DNA from: an uncultured Pseudodesulfovibrio sp.
Lineage (GTDB): Bacteria; Desulfobacterota; Desulfovibrionia; Desulfovibrionales; Desulfovibrionaceae
Assembly (NCBI GenBank): GCA_947259235.1
Contig: CAMYLL010000043.1
Span: 1 to 13,074 of the forward strand
DNA: 13,074 bases
Direction of reading: 5' to 3'
The number at the start of each line of letters is the position of its first letter. Within the stretch, counting starts at the first letter, position 1. Below are positions 7,414-13,074 of the stretch, piece after piece. Under the pieces are notes generated by a model. That model did not search any database. It saw only the letters and a program-made list of their open reading frames with translations, and was not told the origin of the DNA. A program made the position numbers and the translations under genes.

Positions 7414-8025
7414 ATGACAAACGCACACAACGGCCCATTCGTGTCTCGGGAATCCCTCGTCCTTGCCTCCGGTTCCCCCCGCCGCCGCGAGCTGCTCGCG
7501 GATATCGGCCTGGATTTCGAGGTAGTACCCAGCCGAGCCGAGGAACCCGTCCCCACTCCCGGTGAACAACCCACAGAGTACGCCCTGCGCATGGCCAAGC
7601 TCAAAACCATGGAGGTTGCGGCCCGCTACCCTGGCCGCACGGTGCTCGGAGCCGACACCATCGTCGTTCTCAACAGCTGGATAATGGGCAAGCCAGCGAA
7701 CGAGGCCGACGCCCTGGCCATGCTCAACGCCCTCTCAGGCCAGACGCATCAGGTGATCACCGCCTTCTGCCTTGTCCTGTCCAATGGCGAGACGTCCTCG
7801 CGTTTTGTCGCAACGGAAGTGGACATGCGCACCTCAGGCGAAGCTGAACTCAAGGCTTACATCGCCACGGGCGAACCCATGGACAAGGCCGGAGCCTATG
7901 CCATTCAGGGCATCGGAACCTTTCTGGTCACGGCCATCAGGGGGTCGTATACGAATGTGGTGGGCCTGCCGCTGGCGCGCGTGCTGGAAGAACTGCTGGC
8001 GGCGGGTGTGGTTGTCCCGGCGTGA
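7414..8025 (+). CDS. maf: Maf-family nucleoside triphosphate pyrophosphatase
   Basis: A 203-residue Maf/HAM1-fold protein; members hydrolyse dTTP, UTP or modified nucleotides to monophosphates and have been linked to septum inhibition. Motifs: LVLASGSPRRRELLADIG (15-32) with the basic phosphate-binding Ser-Pro-Arg-Arg; GADTIVVLN (79-87), where Asp81 is the expected catalytic acidic residue; GKPANEADALAMLNALSGQTH (92-112); and GEPMDKAGAYAIQGIG (153-168) with the DKAGAY metal/nucleotide signature. GSYTNVVGLPL (177-187) closes the fold. The length is normal for the family. It stands alone on the plus strand, divergent from motB. The subfamily, and so whether it prefers dTTP/UTP or 7-methyl-GTP, cannot be fixed by eye. 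Confidence 0.93.
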   Translation: MTNAHNGPFVSRESLVLASGSPRRRELLADIGLDFEVVPSRAEEPVPTPGEQPTEYALRMAKLKTMEVAARYPGRTVLGADTIVVLNSWIMGKPANEADALAMLNALSGQTHQVITAFCLVLSNGETSSRFVATEVDMRTSGEAELKAYIATGEPMDKAGAYAIQGIGTFLVTAIRGSYTNVVGLPLARVLEELLAAGVVVPA

Positions 8026-8099
8026 ACAACTGAAAAGCTCACAGGACGAAATATCTCATCTTTGATTGATCCGCGTCCGTTATAAACCGGATCGGGTTC

Positions 8100-8960
8100 C
8101 TAGCCTTTCAACTTAGCAGTCGGGTTCCTGCTCTCGCAAGGGACTTTGGTCTGGCAAAGCCCGCAACTGTTGACGCGAAAGCCCAACTGCTCGCTTTCCA
8201 CATGAAGGGCCGTGACGTTGCGTATGTAGTCCTTGCACTTGATCTTGTCGTGTCCCATCTCGGAAATGGCGTCCGCAGGACACCGCTTGATGCAGGCCCG
8301 GCATTTTCCCGTGGCATGGAACAAACACCATTCATTCTGATGCGTGTAACTACGCGGCGTTGGCGTCAGCTCCCGGTTGATGATAACCGATCCGACCCGC
8401 ACTGCCTTTCCGGCCGGGGTGATGAGGCCGTCTGAAAGACCGAAGGTTCCCAGTCCGCAGGCATGGGCCGCATGCCTCTCGGACCATCTGGACGCAAAAC
8501 CGTACTTGTCCGACAATTCCCTGGCCCACTGGGGAAGAAGCGCCGGGGCGCACGCCTGGACTCCACGGGCTTCACACCAGCCGACGACAGCCTGTCTGAG
8601 CCTTTCGTTGACCATCTCCCCGTAGTGCCGCCCACAGCTCCATTCCCTGCTCGGCAATTGTGAAGAAAGCCTATGCGCCTTTCGGGTGCGTTCCGTTTGC
8701 GGCAGAATCCAGGCGACCACGCTCAGCGTGTCCGCACATGCACCAACGTCAGGATGGGCAAGCGTGAACGCTTCTTCCGGCGTCCAGTAGAAGTCCGGGC
8801 CGATATCGTCCTTCAGGAATCGAAACAGCGGATCAGCGCCACACGCACAACCGACCAGCGGCATATCAAACGCAGGAAAATCAGAATCAGGAGAGATGGC
8901 GTTGTTTACCCTGTCTCCCATCCACGACGCTATAAATTTATTAAGTTTTTCAATATTCAT
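8100..8960 (-). CDS. QueG/COG1600-like double-[4Fe-4S] protein
   Basis: A 286-residue protein related to epoxyqueuosine reductase QueG. The core motif CGLGTFGLSDGLITPAGKAV (168-187) replaces the QueG segment GLGWIGKN. A first cluster motif follows: Cys212, Cys220, Cys223, then Cys227-Pro. A second comprises Cys242 (KIKCKDYI), Cys266 and Cys269 (CGLCQ) and Cys275. This reproduces the order seen in QueG, but with five extra residues between the first two Cys and C-x5-C rather than C-x3-C-P in the second motif. It also lacks the C-terminal helical-repeat domain of full-length QueG (about 350-380 residues). The family uses cobalamin plus two iron-sulfur clusters; whether this member binds cobalamin cannot be judged. 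A redox enzyme is likely, its substrate unknown. No Shine-Dalgarno sequence is visible. It stands alone between maf and a LysE exporter. Confidence 0.8.
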   Translation of the reverse strand: MNIEKLNKFIASWMGDRVNNAISPDSDFPAFDMPLVGCACGADPLFRFLKDDIGPDFYWTPEEAFTLAHPDVGACADTLSVVAWILPQTERTRKAHRLSSQLPSREWSCGRHYGEMVNERLRQAVVGWCEARGVQACAPALLPQWARELSDKYGFASRWSERHAAHACGLGTFGLSDGLITPAGKAVRVGSVIINRELTPTPRSYTHQNEWCLFHATGKCRACIKRCPADAISEMGHDKIKCKDYIRNVTALHVESEQLGFRVNSCGLCQTKVPCESRNPTAKLKG

Positions 8961-8966
8961 GATTTG

Positions 8967-8995
8967 AGCATATAAAATAATGAAACCACCTTCAA
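8967..8995 (-). promoter_or_regulatory. Candidate sigma-70 promoter of the QueG-like gene
   Basis: On the minus strand TTGAAG (8995-8990) and TATGCT (8972-8967) are 17 bp apart. The predicted start of transcription is position 8960, the A of the start codon, which suggests a leaderless message. Each hexamer matches consensus at four of six positions. Confidence 0.35.
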
Positions 8996-9023
8996 CGAAT
9001 CAGATGGCGTGCCCTTTCCCGTG

Positions 9024-9039
9024 ATCAGGCTGCCCTGAT
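9024..9039 (-). terminator. Candidate hairpin terminator between the LysE-type gene and the QueG-like gene
   Basis: ATCAGG and CCTGAT form a 6-bp stem with a 4-base loop, 21 bp beyond the stop codon of the exporter gene. On the minus strand it is not followed by a U-tract. The T-rich side lies on the plus strand, where no gene reads towards it, so its role is uncertain. Confidence 0.35.
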
Positions 9040-9060
9040 TTCTTCAACCCGAGAGCGGTT

Positions 9061-9678
9061 CTACTTATCGCTGACGGCGAGCATGCCTCCTGCACAGAAA
9101 AGAATGACGGCGGTCACTCTGCTTTGGATATGCGTCAAGCACCGTTTATGAAGCCAGCGGAAGACCCGTGCACCAAAAAGGGCAGAACTGATGGCACTGC
9201 TTCCCTGGGTGATGAAAAAGCTGACCGCAAGGATCAGGAAATGTTGCGTATAGTGTGCCGGTTCAATAAACTGCGGAAAAAGGACCGTGAACACCAGAAT
9301 GGATTTGGGGTTCGACATCCCCGTTACGTAGCCGAGCCAGAACTGCTTCATGCCCCTTGGCTTCATCCTGGACTCCATGATGCCTGCGGGCAGTGAGGAC
9401 TGGCGCCAGTTCTTTATTGCCAGCATGATCAAATAGGCGACGCCTATCCACTTGATGGCATTGAAGACCAGCGTGGAACTTTGAACAATGACGCCAAGGC
9501 CCAGGTATACGATGACCATCTGGGTGATGTAGGCGCAGGACCCGCCTGCGATGGCAGGCAGAGTCCGCACAAAGCCGTGGCGAACGCTGGAAGACATGGA
9601 AAACATGGTCATGGGGCCGGGAGTGTAGGCAATGGCCGTCATGAGCAGGAAAAAGGCACACCACGAGTTAAACGCCAT
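9061..9678 (-). CDS. LysE/RhtB-family amino-acid exporter
   Basis: A 205-residue inner-membrane protein with about six hydrophobic segments, the normal size for RhtB exporters, which pump amino acids or their derivatives out of the cell. The hallmark N-terminal AYTPGPMTMF (17-26) is followed by VRHGFVRTLPAIAGG (32-46). IKWIGVAYLIMLAIKNW (75-91) precedes the loop. FWLGYVTGMSNPKSILVFT (113-131) and LFPQFIEP (133-140) carry the conserved NPK and FPQF motifs. The ATG at 9678 has AAGAGG about 10 nt upstream. It diverges from pgpA and is monocistronic as far as can be seen. The substrate cannot be assigned; homoserine, threonine or a lysine analogue are typical for the family. Confidence 0.9.
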   Translation of the reverse strand: MAFNSWCAFFLLMTAIAYTPGPMTMFSMSSSVRHGFVRTLPAIAGGSCAYITQMVIVYLGLGVIVQSSTLVFNAIKWIGVAYLIMLAIKNWRQSSLPAGIMESRMKPRGMKQFWLGYVTGMSNPKSILVFTVLFPQFIEPAHYTQHFLILAVSFFITQGSSAISSALFGARVFRWLHKRCLTHIQSRVTAVILFCAGGMLAVSDK

Positions 9679-9785
9679 CAGACATTGACCTCTTGCTTAT
9701 TATAATGAGAAACAAGTGACCGAAAATAGCGCAAAGGGATTTGAACGTAAATGATCCCAGTCCGCCTAACAACTGGAAAAAGTAA

Positions 9786-10298
9786 ATGAACACCAAGAAC
9801 CGCGAGAATCCTTCAGATATTTTGGGGACAGCCCTGGCCACCCTCGGCCCCATCGGACACTTTCCCAAGGCTCCAGGAACCTGGGGCTCTCTGGCCGCCG
9901 TGGTGGCCGCGCCGTGGCTCTTTCTGCCATTGCCACTCTTGGGTCGGGCGACACTTTTGCTGGTCATTTTCGGCGTGGGCGTGTGGGCGTGTTCCATTGC
10001 GGAGAAAACCCTGGGCCGCAAGGACCCGGGCTGCGTGATCATCGACGAACTCTTCGGCCAGTGGCTGACCCTGCTCTTCTTTTCCGCAATGCCCGTCTGG
10101 TCCCTGGTTCTCGCCTTTGCCCTCTTCCGCTGTTTCGACATTCTCAAGCCGTGGCCCGTCAGGTGGGCGGAAACCGCCTTTCCCGGCGGCCTTGGGGTCA
10201 TGGCCGACGACGGAGTGGCAGGGCTCTATGCCCTTGCTTGCCTCCATTTGATCATGGCAGGCTCACGGACCATCTCTCCACCCATTTGCCTTGTTTGA
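9786..10298 (+). CDS. pgpA: Phosphatidylglycerophosphatase A
   Basis: A 170-residue membrane-embedded phosphatase that dephosphorylates phosphatidylglycerol phosphate to phosphatidylglycerol. Motifs: GHFPKAPGTWGSLAA (24-38); GCVIIDELFGQW (82-93), which contains the acidic DE pair of the PgpA active site; FRCFDILKPWPVRWAE (114-129); and GGLGVMADDGVAGLYA (134-149), the second acidic motif. Hydrophobic segments lie at about 36-50, 55-72, 94-114 and 143-158. Length matches E. coli PgpA (about 170 residues). The ATG at 9786 has a modest GGAAAAAG site upstream. It faces the Tol-Pal cluster convergently, with the pal terminator in the 114-bp gap. The last dozen residues look unconserved. Confidence 0.93.
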   Translation: MNTKNRENPSDILGTALATLGPIGHFPKAPGTWGSLAAVVAAPWLFLPLPLLGRATLLLVIFGVGVWACSIAEKTLGRKDPGCVIIDELFGQWLTLLFFSAMPVWSLVLAFALFRCFDILKPWPVRWAETAFPGGLGVMADDGVAGLYALACLHLIMAGSRTISPPICLV

Positions 10299-10361
10299 GC
10301 AAATGACCAGCTTCTTCAAACGCGCCCCCGAAATACGCAAAAAACCGAAGAGACAAACAAA

Positions 10362-10389
10362 AGCGCCGCCCCCTGATGGGAGCGGCGCT
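10362..10389 (-). terminator. Rho-independent terminator of the Tol-Pal operon
   Basis: On the minus strand AGCGCCGC pairs with GCGGCGCT, extended by TCCC/GGGG around the loop ATCA, and TTTTGTTTGT follows. It begins 24 bp after the pal stop codon and has the full stem plus U-tract form. No comparable U-tract exists on the plus strand, so it serves pal rather than pgpA. Confidence 0.9.
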
Positions 10390-10412
10390 GATCTATCACT
10401 GAGAGCCGACAG

Positions 10413-10967
10413 CTATTGAACGACGAACTCGGCCCGGCGGTTCTTGGCCCAGGCGGTTTCGTTGTGGGCAGGATCAATGGGCCGTTCCTCGCCAAAGCTG
10501 ACGATGCTCATGCGGCCGGGATCGACCCCGAGGATGACAAGGTGCTCATAGGCGGCCCGCGCCCGGCGCTCGCCCAGGGCAAGGTTGTATTCCTCGGTTC
10601 CCCGTTCGTCGCAATGTCCTTCGATGACAACGTCAACGTCAGAGTAGCGACGCATGATGTTGGCCTTGAGGGCCAGGATCGCACGGGCCTCTTCATTCAA
10701 CTCATATGAATCGAAGGAGAAATTAATCGTGACGCTGGTCAGCTCGGCTACGGCCTCGGTCTTGGCTCGTTCCGCCGCCTCTGCGGCAAGGGCCGCCTCG
10801 TCAACCTTGGGTTCCTCAGGCGGCGGCGGGGGTGTCCACTTGCTGTCGTCCGTAACCTCTATCTGCGCGCCAGGAGGAGTGCTGGTCGTCTTTTTCTTGG
10901 CACACCCTGTAGCGCCAAGCGCAAGAACCAAAAGGACCAATATTGCGAAATACCATCTCGATGTCAT
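10413..10967 (-). CDS. pal: Peptidoglycan-associated lipoprotein Pal
   Basis: A 184-residue outer-membrane lipoprotein. The signal peptide MTSRWYFAILVLLVLALGAT is followed by Gly and the lipidated Cys22. The lipobox is ATGC, with Ala where Leu is usual at -3. A Pro/Glu/Ala-rich linker (about 30-75) leads to the OmpA-like peptidoglycan-binding domain (80-184). TINFSFDSYELNEEAR (80-95) opens it, IEGHCDERGTEEYNLALGER (115-134) is the diaminopimelate-binding loop, and KNRRAEFVV (175-183) closes it. I chose the ATG at 10967 because AAGGAG lies about 6 nt upstream; an in-frame start 66 bp further up would bury the signal peptide. It is the last gene of the Tol-Pal set, 122 bp after tolB, and ends at a strong terminator. 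Confidence 0.93.
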   Translation of the reverse strand: MTSRWYFAILVLLVLALGATGCAKKKTTSTPPGAQIEVTDDSKWTPPPPPEEPKVDEAALAAEAAERAKTEAVAELTSVTINFSFDSYELNEEARAILALKANIMRRYSDVDVVIEGHCDERGTEEYNLALGERRARAAYEHLVILGVDPGRMSIVSFGEERPIDPAHNETAWAKNRRAEFVVQ

Positions 10968-11059
10968 GCCCACTCCTTGAGGTAGAGCCGTCGCCCGGCC
11001 ATTGTCGTTTGAGCTGTTCAGCAGAAAGTCCACCGTGCTCTATGGTGTACCCTTTATCC

Positions 11060-11088
11060 ATTAAAAATCAACCCTGATCAGGTGACAA
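11060..11088 (-). promoter_or_regulatory. Candidate internal sigma-70 promoter for pal
   Basis: TTGTCA (11088-11083) and TTTAAT (11065-11060) on the minus strand are 17 bp apart, matching consensus at 4/6 and 5/6 positions. They begin directly after the tolB stop codon, in the 122-bp gap before pal, and predict a leader of about 86 nt. A separate promoter would keep pal expressed even if tolB is broken. Confidence 0.4.
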
Positions 11089-11089
11089 A

Positions 11090-12383
11090 TCACCATTGCA
11101 GCGCTGTATCCCATGCAGGAGCGAAGGCCTGCCCTGCCCCTGTCGAGATACTTTTGGGAGTATCTCCATGCCGTGTGGTCAGATAGAGTTTATATCCTCC
11201 AGACCGGCTGGAAGCAAAGGCCACGAAGTATCCATCCGGCCCGAATGCCGGATATTCGTCGTTTCCAGGTCCGAACGTCAACTGCTTTTCACGCCCTGTT
11301 TCCAGATCGTGCAGGAAGATTCGATGCCCGTTGGCCGTGCGGTTGGTGTAGGCCACATAGCGGCCGTCCGGGCTCAGGCAGGGATGGGTGTTGTACTTTC
11401 CTGTCATGGTCACCCGACGCACCTGGCCGGTCTTCATATCCATCAGGTATATATGCGGATTGCCCGCCCGGCCCGAAGTAAAGGCCATCATGGAACCCGA
11501 GCGGTCAAAGCTCGGCGAAACATCGATATACGGGCTGGCCGCGAGGATACGGGTCGGCCTGTAGGCCGCGTCCAGCTCGCTGATGTTCGTGACGCCGTTT
11601 CGGTTGAGAGACATGGTCAGCTTGTCGCCCGGCCCGAACACCGGGCTGATGACGGTCTGTCCGAGTCCTTTGGATATCAGCGTGATCTTTTGGGTCTTGC
11701 TGTCGTAGATCCCCAGTTCGTGACGGGTCTTGGCAATATGAGTGAAGGCGATCCTGGAACCATCGGACGACCAGGACGGGCTCAGGTTAAAGCCGCCCAG
11801 CCGGGTGATGCGCTTGAGCTCGCGCCCCTGGGGCAGCACCGTGTATATTTCCTTGGTCTTGCCCTCCTGGCGAACAAAGGCAATGGGCGAATCGAAGAAT
11901 CCCTTCTTGCCAGTCAGGGCTTCAAGAAAAGCGGAGCAGACGCGGTCCGCAGCCTGAGGCAAGGTTATATCACCCACATCGCTATAGGATTTGCCGACAA
12001 CACGGCGGCCGCCTCGCCTCGACATACCGGCCATTCCAGCCGGTGGTCATGCACAGGTCCACGCGCGCCAACTGCATGGGCTTGAAGTCGATCTCCGTCC
12101 CGGTCACACCACGGCTGGGGTCTCCGCCGATCAGCTCGGACACCGGAATCAGCTTCAAAAACGGGATGTAGCTGAGATTGTTTGCAACCAGCTCGTTAAA
12201 GGCCTTGGCTGACACCTGAGGCACTTCCGCTCCGGACAACCCCTTGGGCGAAAGGAGGGTGATGTTGACCATACGCTGGCCCGGGCCGTGAATGTCCACG
12301 GAAAGGGGCGCGGCGGCACAGATGGATGTCGCGGCTAATACCGCGAGGGCGATGGATGCGCAGAGCGTCAAAATACGTTTCAT
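11090..12383 (-). pseudogene. tolB: TolB periplasmic translocation protein, frame disrupted (shift near 12011-12017)
   Basis: Two overlapping frames make one TolB of about 430 residues. The 5' frame starts at ATG 12383 with a signal peptide (MKRILTLCASIALAVLAATS, cleavage near CAA|A), followed by the N-terminal domain including PQVSAKAFNELVANNL and VDLCMTTGWNGRYVE; after that Glu it decays and stops at 11982. The other frame resumes at GRRVVGKSYSDVGD (from 12010), then ADRVCSAFLEALTGKKGFF and the propeller blades: LSPSWSSDGSRIAFTH, VSPSFDRSGSMMAFTSGR, LSPDGRYVAYTN and FGPDGYFVAFASSRSGG, ending at 11090. Only 7 bases separate the two conserved blocks, where the family has six or seven residues (about RVYEVF), so about 11 or 14 bases are missing. 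TolB links Pal to TolA. The rest is intact, so this is either a recent lesion or an assembly error. It starts 6 bp after the tolA-like gene. Confidence 0.85.
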
Positions 12384-12389
12384 TGCTCG

Positions 12390-13074
12390 CTACTCTGAGA
12401 GTTCCTGGCTGTTGAAGTTGATGCGGATGATGCGATCCCTGTCGGTTCTGGGCCGCTCCACATACTCGGTTTCCTTTATGGCTCGAAGGGCCGAGCTGTC
12501 GAATTCAGGATTGTTCGACGACTGGATGACCTTCGAGGAAATAATCTTTCCTTCGGCGTCAAGAACCATCTCGACGGTGACGATCAGGTTGGCCTCGCCC
12601 GCAAAGCTCGGGTATCGCCAATGCTTCTTGATGGCAGACCCCACGATGAGCGCATAGACCTCTGACAGCCCGGACCCGGCGCCGCCCTGCACTCCTCCCG
12701 CCTGTCCGTCCGTCTGCCCGCCGGGCTGTCCGCCGTGGGCATAGACATCCTCACCCTCCCGCTTCTTGAGGGCCGCGATTTCGCTGGCGATGGCCTTGTT
12801 CTTCTGCCGCTCCCGGGCCTGGGCCTGTTTGGCTGCTTCGGCTTTGGCCGAGGCCAACCCCTCTGCCAGCATCTGTTCGGCGGTCTTCTGTGGCTTGGGC
12901 TTCGGCTTGGGTTCAGGTTTTGGCTCAGGCTTGGGCTTGGGCTTGGGCTCTTCCTTCTTCTTGATGGTGGTCTTTTCCACCTTCTTGGGGCTGATATCCT
13001 TGACCTCTGGCTCGGGCTTGGCTTCAACCACGGGCACTGGCTTGATCTCGGCCACGGCTTCGGTCGCTGCTTCC
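12390..13074 (-). CDS. tolA: TolA/TonB-like envelope protein, C-terminal part (start beyond right edge)
   Basis: The frame is open to the right edge, so the N-terminus and its membrane anchor are missing. A Pro/Lys/Glu-rich region comes first, with alternating Lys-Pro and Glu-Pro like the periplasm-spanning stalk of TonB/TolA. A charged Ala/Lys/Glu helix follows (AEQMLAEGLASAKAEAAKQA, then QARERQKNKAIASEI), then a Gly/Gln-rich linker (GGQPGGQTDGQAGG). The last 90 or so residues are a TonB C-terminal domain: SEVYALIVGSAIKKHWRYPS, NLIVTVEMVLDAEGKI, NNPEFDSSALRAIKE. The neighbours tolB and pal make TolA the likely identity: it would bridge inner and outer membranes under TolQR drive. The family is loosely conserved, and a TonB paralogue is the alternative. 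An in-frame GTG at 13055 is not taken as the start. Confidence 0.82.
   Translation of the reverse strand, partial: EAATEAVAEIKPVPVVEAKPEPEVKDISPKKVEKTTIKKKEEPKPKPKPEPKPEPKPKPKPQKTAEQMLAEGLASAKAEAAKQAQARERQKNKAIASEIAALKKREGEDVYAHGGQPGGQTDGQAGGVQGGAGSGLSEVYALIVGSAIKKHWRYPSFAGEANLIVTVEMVLDAEGKIISSKVIQSSNNPEFDSSALRAIKETEYVERPRTDRDRIIRINFNSQELSE
12887..12955 (-). repeat. Low-complexity Lys-Pro/Glu-Pro coding repeat
   Basis: About eleven consecutive two-codon units of Pro-Lys or Pro-Glu form the stalk of the tolA-like protein. At DNA level this is a GGCTTG-type hexanucleotide repeat with variants, as expected to be prone to slippage in 6-bp steps, which would change stalk length without breaking the frame. 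Confidence 0.75.

Noticed and set aside
8068..8093. GATCCG/CGGATC inverted repeat after maf
   Set aside because: Six-base arms around a 14-base loop with no U-tract; not convincing as a terminator.
9687..9706. TATAAT-like boxes in the lysE-pgpA gap as promoters
   Set aside because: For the exporter the predicted start would fall inside its ribosome-binding site with only a weak -35. In the other direction the TTGACC box is just 10 bp from TATAAT.
9757..9776. CCAGT/ACTGG repeat before pgpA as a translational control hairpin
   Set aside because: Five-base arms with a ten-base loop are too weak to support a regulatory claim.
10303..10419. Small plus-strand frame of 38 codons after pgpA
   Set aside because: It has no convincing ribosome-binding site and runs through the pal terminator stem and over the pal stop codon.
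11096..12085. Long plus-strand open frame (329 codons) opposite tolB
   Set aside because: Antisense shadow of the TolB propeller with no recognisable domain and no ribosome-binding site.

Overview
The window reads as chromosomal DNA from a Gram-negative, flagellated bacterium. Coding DNA is GC-rich, the envelope genes are tolA-like/tolB/pal, and one operon has a textbook sigma-54 promoter. The protein flavour (an xanthine-guanine phosphoribosyltransferase, the particular TolB and Pal sequences, an orphan periplasmic binding protein, an ISL3 remnant) suggests a Desulfovibrio-like sulfate reducer. That placement is inference; no rRNA or sulfate-reduction marker is present.

Layout. (a) 1-137: the 5' part of a lipoprotein gene leaving the left edge. 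(b) 266-3936, minus strand: a compact cluster glk - TVP38-family membrane protein - FAD disulfide oxidoreductase - gpt. The first three genes are only 7-14 bp apart, so they are probably one transcript. (c) 3980-4751: a strong, nearly symmetric terminator followed by a decayed, internally deleted ISL3-type transposase. (d) 4755-5516, minus: an orphan periplasmic solute-binding protein. (e) 5611-7226, minus: a stator pair in the order motB then motA, behind a sigma-54 promoter at 7260-7275. (f) 7414-8025, plus: maf. (g) 8100-8960, minus: a short QueG/COG1600-like iron-sulfur protein. (h) 9061-9678, minus: a LysE/RhtB exporter. (i) 9786-10298, plus: pgpA. (j) 10413-13074, minus: tolA-like (cut by the right edge), tolB and pal, ending in a strong terminator. 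tolB is split by a frameshift near 12011-12017.

How the genes fit together. The Tol-Pal set ties the outer membrane to peptidoglycan and the inner membrane. MotA/MotB form a peptidoglycan-anchored ion channel that powers the flagellum. glk feeds glucose into glycolysis, gpt salvages purines, Maf removes abnormal nucleotides or restrains septation, and PgpA makes phosphatidylglycerol. The best leads are the tolB lesion, the sigma-54-driven inverted motB-motA operon, the TVP38/oxidoreductase pair, and the ISL3 remnant lodged between a gene and its probable terminator. I see no CRISPR array, tRNA, rRNA, phage, or clearly new multi-gene system.
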